Shown here in pieces: positions 6,570-9,264 of a stretch of DNA of 9,264 nucleotides. Every line of letters begins with the position of its first letter. Position 1 is the stretch's first letter. Below the pieces are notes generated by a model. The model was not told the DNA's origin. It saw only the letters and a list, made by a program, of their open reading frames with translations, and did no database searches. This DNA comes from Cyclobacteriaceae bacterium (GTDB lineage Bacteria; Bacteroidota; Bacteroidia; Cytophagales; Cyclobacteriaceae): positions 1-9,264 of the forward strand of contig JAOUOM010000038.1 in NCBI GenBank assembly GCA_029880385.1. The letters are read 5' to 3'. The position numbers were made by a program, and so were the translations under genes.

Positions 6570-9264
6570 TTAATCCAGGGTAATTTCCAAAGCTAGTCCT
6601 CTCAATTCATGTACAAGCACATTGAATGATTCCGGGATATTGGGTTTATTCATATTCTCCCCTTTTACAATGGCTTCATAGGCTTTGGCACGTCCGATTA
6701 CGTCATCCGACTTGATCGTCAATATTTCCTGAAGGACATTGGCCGCACCGAATGCCTCAAGTGCCCAAACCTCCATCTCTCCAAAACGCTGACCACCAAA
6801 TTGAGCTTTACCACCCAAAGGCTGCTGGGTAATGAGAGAGTAGGGCCCGATTGAACGTGCGTGCATCTTATCATCGACCAGGTGACCCAATTTGAGCATA
6901 TAGGTAACCCCAACGGTAACCGGCTGGTCAAATTTGACACCCGTAAGTCCATCGTACAGGTAGGTACGCCCAAACGAAGGCAATCCAGCTTCTTTTAGTT
7001 CATGCTGCACCTCATCTTCAGTTGCTCCGTCAAAAATTGGCGTTGCGTATTTTTTGTTAAGCTTTAATCCTGCCCAACCCAATACGGTTTCATAGATCTG
7101 ACCAATGTTCATCCTGGAAGGTACACCAAGTGGGTTAAGCACGATATCCATGGGTGTACCATCGGCCATAAATGGCATATCTTCTTCCCGAACGATTTTC
7201 GCGACTACACCTTTGTTACCGTGACGACCAGCCATTTTATCCCCAACTTTCAATTTACGTTTTTTGGCAACATAAACTTTGGCCAGCTGTACGATTCCCG
7301 CAGGCAGTTCATCCCCTACTTCGAGGGTGAAACGTTCCCGTTTGAATTTTCCGGAAATTTCATTCCGCTTGACAATGTAGCGCTTGATCAGTTTGAAGAT
7401 AACTTGATCTGTCCATTCATCGCCTGTCCAGTTTTCAATTACCAGGTCACTTATCAGGTTGACTTCTTCCGGTACATTGTATGTGCTCTCATCCCTGAAA
7501 ATGTTTTTCGAAGGGAACAAATTAGCCTCGATGTTTTTACGGTTAAACTTAACCCCTTTGGAAATGACCTCTTCGCCAAACTTATGCCGAACACCCTGAG
7601 ATGTTTTACCATCCAGCAATTCAACCAATTTTTCAATCATCTGATTACGAATTTCGGTCAATTGCTGTCCATAGCGGCTTTTAAGTATTTCTACTTCCTT
7701 TTTAGAACGGACGCGAACGTCTTTGTCCTTTTTAGGCCGTGCAAACAATTTGGTGTCAATAACTACTCCCCTCAAAGAAGGAGAAGCTTTGAGTGAAGCA
7801 TCCTTTACATCACCTGCTTTATCACCGAAGATGGCACGAAGCAGTTTTTCTTCCGGAGTAGGATCTGATTCCCCTTTTGGGGTAATCTTTCCGATCAATA
7901 TATCCCCTTCCCTGATTTCCGCACCGATCCGGATTATACCGTTCTCGTCCAGGTTTTTAACGGCTTCTTCACTTACGTTCGGGATTTCAGAGGTTAATTC
8001 TTCCTCACCACGTTTTGTGTCCCGGACTTCAAGGTCAAATTCTTCGATGTGAATGGACGTAAAAATATCCTCACGTACCACACGCTCAGAAATTACGATC
8101 GCATCTTCAAAGTTGTATCCCTGCCAGGGCATGTAGGCTACCATCAGGTTTCGACCAAGGGCCAATTCCCCGTTCTGAGTAGCAAATCCCTCGCATAATG
8201 GCTGTCCTTTCTGGACTTTTTGTCCTTTCTGGACAATAGGTTTGAGGTTTAAACAGGTATCCTGGTTAGTTCGTCGGAATTTCACCAGTTGATATTCCAC
8301 ACTGGGCGAATCGAATGAGACGATTTTTTCTTCATCCGATTGTTCGTATAAAACCACGATTTTCTTGGCATCCACGTATTCTACAACGCCATTTTCCTTT
8401 GCCAGGATCAGGGCGCGCGAATCGAGTGCCACACGTCGTTCCAGTCCGGTACCTACGATAGGGGCTTCAGGCTTTAATAATGGTACGGCCTGACGCTGCA
8501 TGTTAGATCCCATCAAGGCGCGGTTGGCATCATCGTGTTCCAGGAAAGGAATCAGTGAAGCGGCCACCGACACGATTTGGTTTGGTGCCACATCCATATA
8601 GGTCAATTGGTCGGGTTCCACAACCGGGAAGTCACCTTCGAACCTGGCCTTTACGCGTGAGTTAACAAATTTGCCCTTATCATCAAGAGGCGCATTTGCC
8701 TGTGCAATATTGAATGTATCTTCTTCTTCTGCTGTCAGGTATTTTACAAAACCAGACATGTCCACTTTTCCGGATGCTACTTCCCGGTATGGGGTCTCGA
8801 TGAATCCCATACCATTCACTTTTGCATGCACACACAGCGAGGAAATCAACCCAATATTTGGTCCTTCCGGTGTTTCAATGGTACAAAGCCTACCGTAGTG
8901 TGTATAGTGAACGTCCCTTACTTCAAAACCAGCCCTTTCACGAGACAAACCGCCTGGTCCGAGTGCAGACATACGACGTTTATGGGTGATTTCGGCGAGC
9001 GGGTTGGTCTGATCCATAAATTGAGACAACTGGTTCGTCCCAAAGAATGAATTAATTACAGAAGATAATGTTCTTGCATTGATCAAATCGACCGGCTTGA
9101 AATCCTCGTTATCGCGCACGTTCATGCGTTCACGGATCGTTCGGGCCATTCGGGCCAAACCAACACCGAATTGGGCATACAATTGTTCTCCTACGGTACG
9201 GACACGACGGTTACTTAAATGGTCAATATCATCGACAACAGCCCGGCTATTGATCAGACCGATC
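6570..9264 (-). CDS. rpoB: DNA-directed RNA polymerase subunit beta, C-terminal part; 5' end outside the window
   Basis: Beta is the other pincer of RNA polymerase and holds the rifampicin pocket. 897 residues and the stop are visible; the frame stays open to the window edge and begins inside the gene (IGLINSRAVVDDIDHLSNRR). By alignment to remembered E. coli RpoB, about 370-430 N-terminal residues are missing. Numbering from the first visible codon: rifampicin region about 75-101 (8961-9041), with the residues equivalent to E. coli Gln513, Asp516, His526, Arg529 and Ser531 all wild type; ETPEGPNIGL 130-139; GYNFED 382-387; TPEEKLLRAIFGDKA 469-483 in the flap; a lineage-variable insertion about 518-662; active-site segment KMAGRHGNKG 676-685; and clamp-proximal GEMEVWALEAFGA 828-840. 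TTG at 9180-9182 is an internal leucine, not a start. The gene runs into rpoC after 42 bp with no terminator. Confidence 0.99.
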   Translation of the reverse strand, partial: IGLINSRAVVDDIDHLSNRRVRTVGEQLYAQFGVGLARMARTIRERMNVRDNEDFKPVDLINARTLSSVINSFFGTNQLSQFMDQTNPLAEITHKRRMSALGPGGLSRERAGFEVRDVHYTHYGRLCTIETPEGPNIGLISSLCVHAKVNGMGFIETPYREVASGKVDMSGFVKYLTAEEEDTFNIAQANAPLDDKGKFVNSRVKARFEGDFPVVEPDQLTYMDVAPNQIVSVAASLIPFLEHDDANRALMGSNMQRQAVPLLKPEAPIVGTGLERRVALDSRALILAKENGVVEYVDAKKIVVLYEQSDEEKIVSFDSPSVEYQLVKFRRTNQDTCLNLKPIVQKGQKVQKGQPLCEGFATQNGELALGRNLMVAYMPWQGYNFEDAIVISERVVREDIFTSIHIEEFDLEVRDTKRGEEELTSEIPNVSEEAVKNLDENGIIRIGAEIREGDILIGKITPKGESDPTPEEKLLRAIFGDKAGDVKDASLKASPSLRGVVIDTKLFARPKKDKDVRVRSKKEVEILKSRYGQQLTEIRNQMIEKLVELLDGKTSQGVRHKFGEEVISKGVKFNRKNIEANLFPSKNIFRDESTYNVPEEVNLISDLVIENWTGDEWTDQVIFKLIKRYIVKRNEISGKFKRERFTLEVGDELPAGIVQLAKVYVAKKRKLKVGDKMAGRHGNKGVVAKIVREEDMPFMADGTPMDIVLNPLGVPSRMNIGQIYETVLGWAGLKLNKKYATPIFDGATEDEVQHELKEAGLPSFGRTYLYDGLTGVKFDQPVTVGVTYMLKLGHLVDDKMHARSIGPYSLITQQPLGGKAQFGGQRFGEMEVWALEAFGAANVLQEILTIKSDDVIGRAKAYEAIVKGENMNKPNIPESFNVLVHELRGLALEITLD

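Noticed and set aside
7221..7796. Plus-strand open frame of 191 codons opposite rpoB
   Set aside because: Antisense to the intact RpoB frame through the insertion and active-site segment; the Phe/Asn-rich product is what reverse reading of Lys/Glu/Val codons gives, and there is no promoter or start context.
9180..9182. TTG as a possible start of rpoB
   Set aside because: The frame continues upstream to the window edge with conserved RpoB sequence (DDIDHLSNRRVRTVGEQ), so this codon is an internal leucine of a gene cut by the window.

Overview
The window is a block of core transcription and translation genes, all on the minus strand. Read in the direction of transcription (high to low coordinates) the order is rpoB (5' end outside the window), rpoC, a small DUF3467 gene, rpsL, rpsG and fusA (3' end outside the window). 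These encode RNA polymerase beta, RNA polymerase beta', a conserved protein of unknown function, ribosomal proteins uS12 and uS7, and elongation factor G.

The organism is most likely a member of the Bacteroidota, probably close to the Bacteroidales/Marinilabiliales. Four things point there: rpoBC is joined directly to the str genes (rpsL-rpsG-fusA) with a DUF3467 gene between them; the RpoC N-terminus closely resembles the Bacteroides type; start codons lack convincing Shine-Dalgarno sequences; and a promoter of the Bacteroidota kind (TTG-N20-TATCTTTG) lies in the only sizeable gap. The identification is from remembered protein sequence and gene order, not from a search.

Layout: fusA 1-924 (308 codons seen, GTPase domain only); 18-bp gap; rpsG 943-1410; 12-bp gap; rpsL 1423-1803; 84-bp gap 1804-1887 with the promoter; DUF3467 gene 1888-2220, overlapping the rpoC stop by 4 bp (ATGA); rpoC 2217-6527; 42-bp gap; rpoB 6570-9264 (897 codons and the stop seen). 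There is no gene-free stretch over 100 bp, and I see no RNA gene, mobile element, CRISPR array or pseudogene. I see no intrinsic terminator, so the genes probably form one readable unit with a second entry point before rpsL.

The known genes look intact and functional: all catalytic and zinc-binding residues checked are present, and the rifampicin region of RpoB and the streptomycin positions of uS12 have wild-type residues. The less ordinary items are the DUF3467 gene translationally coupled to rpoC, a very strong perfect hairpin inside that gene (1992-2025), the internal promoter with a small inverted repeat over its -33 element, the near absence of rpsL-rpsG spacer (so no E. coli-style S7 regulatory site), and large lineage insertions in both RpoB and RpoC. 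I did not find an entirely new system; the uncharacterised DUF3467 protein is the best candidate for new biology here.
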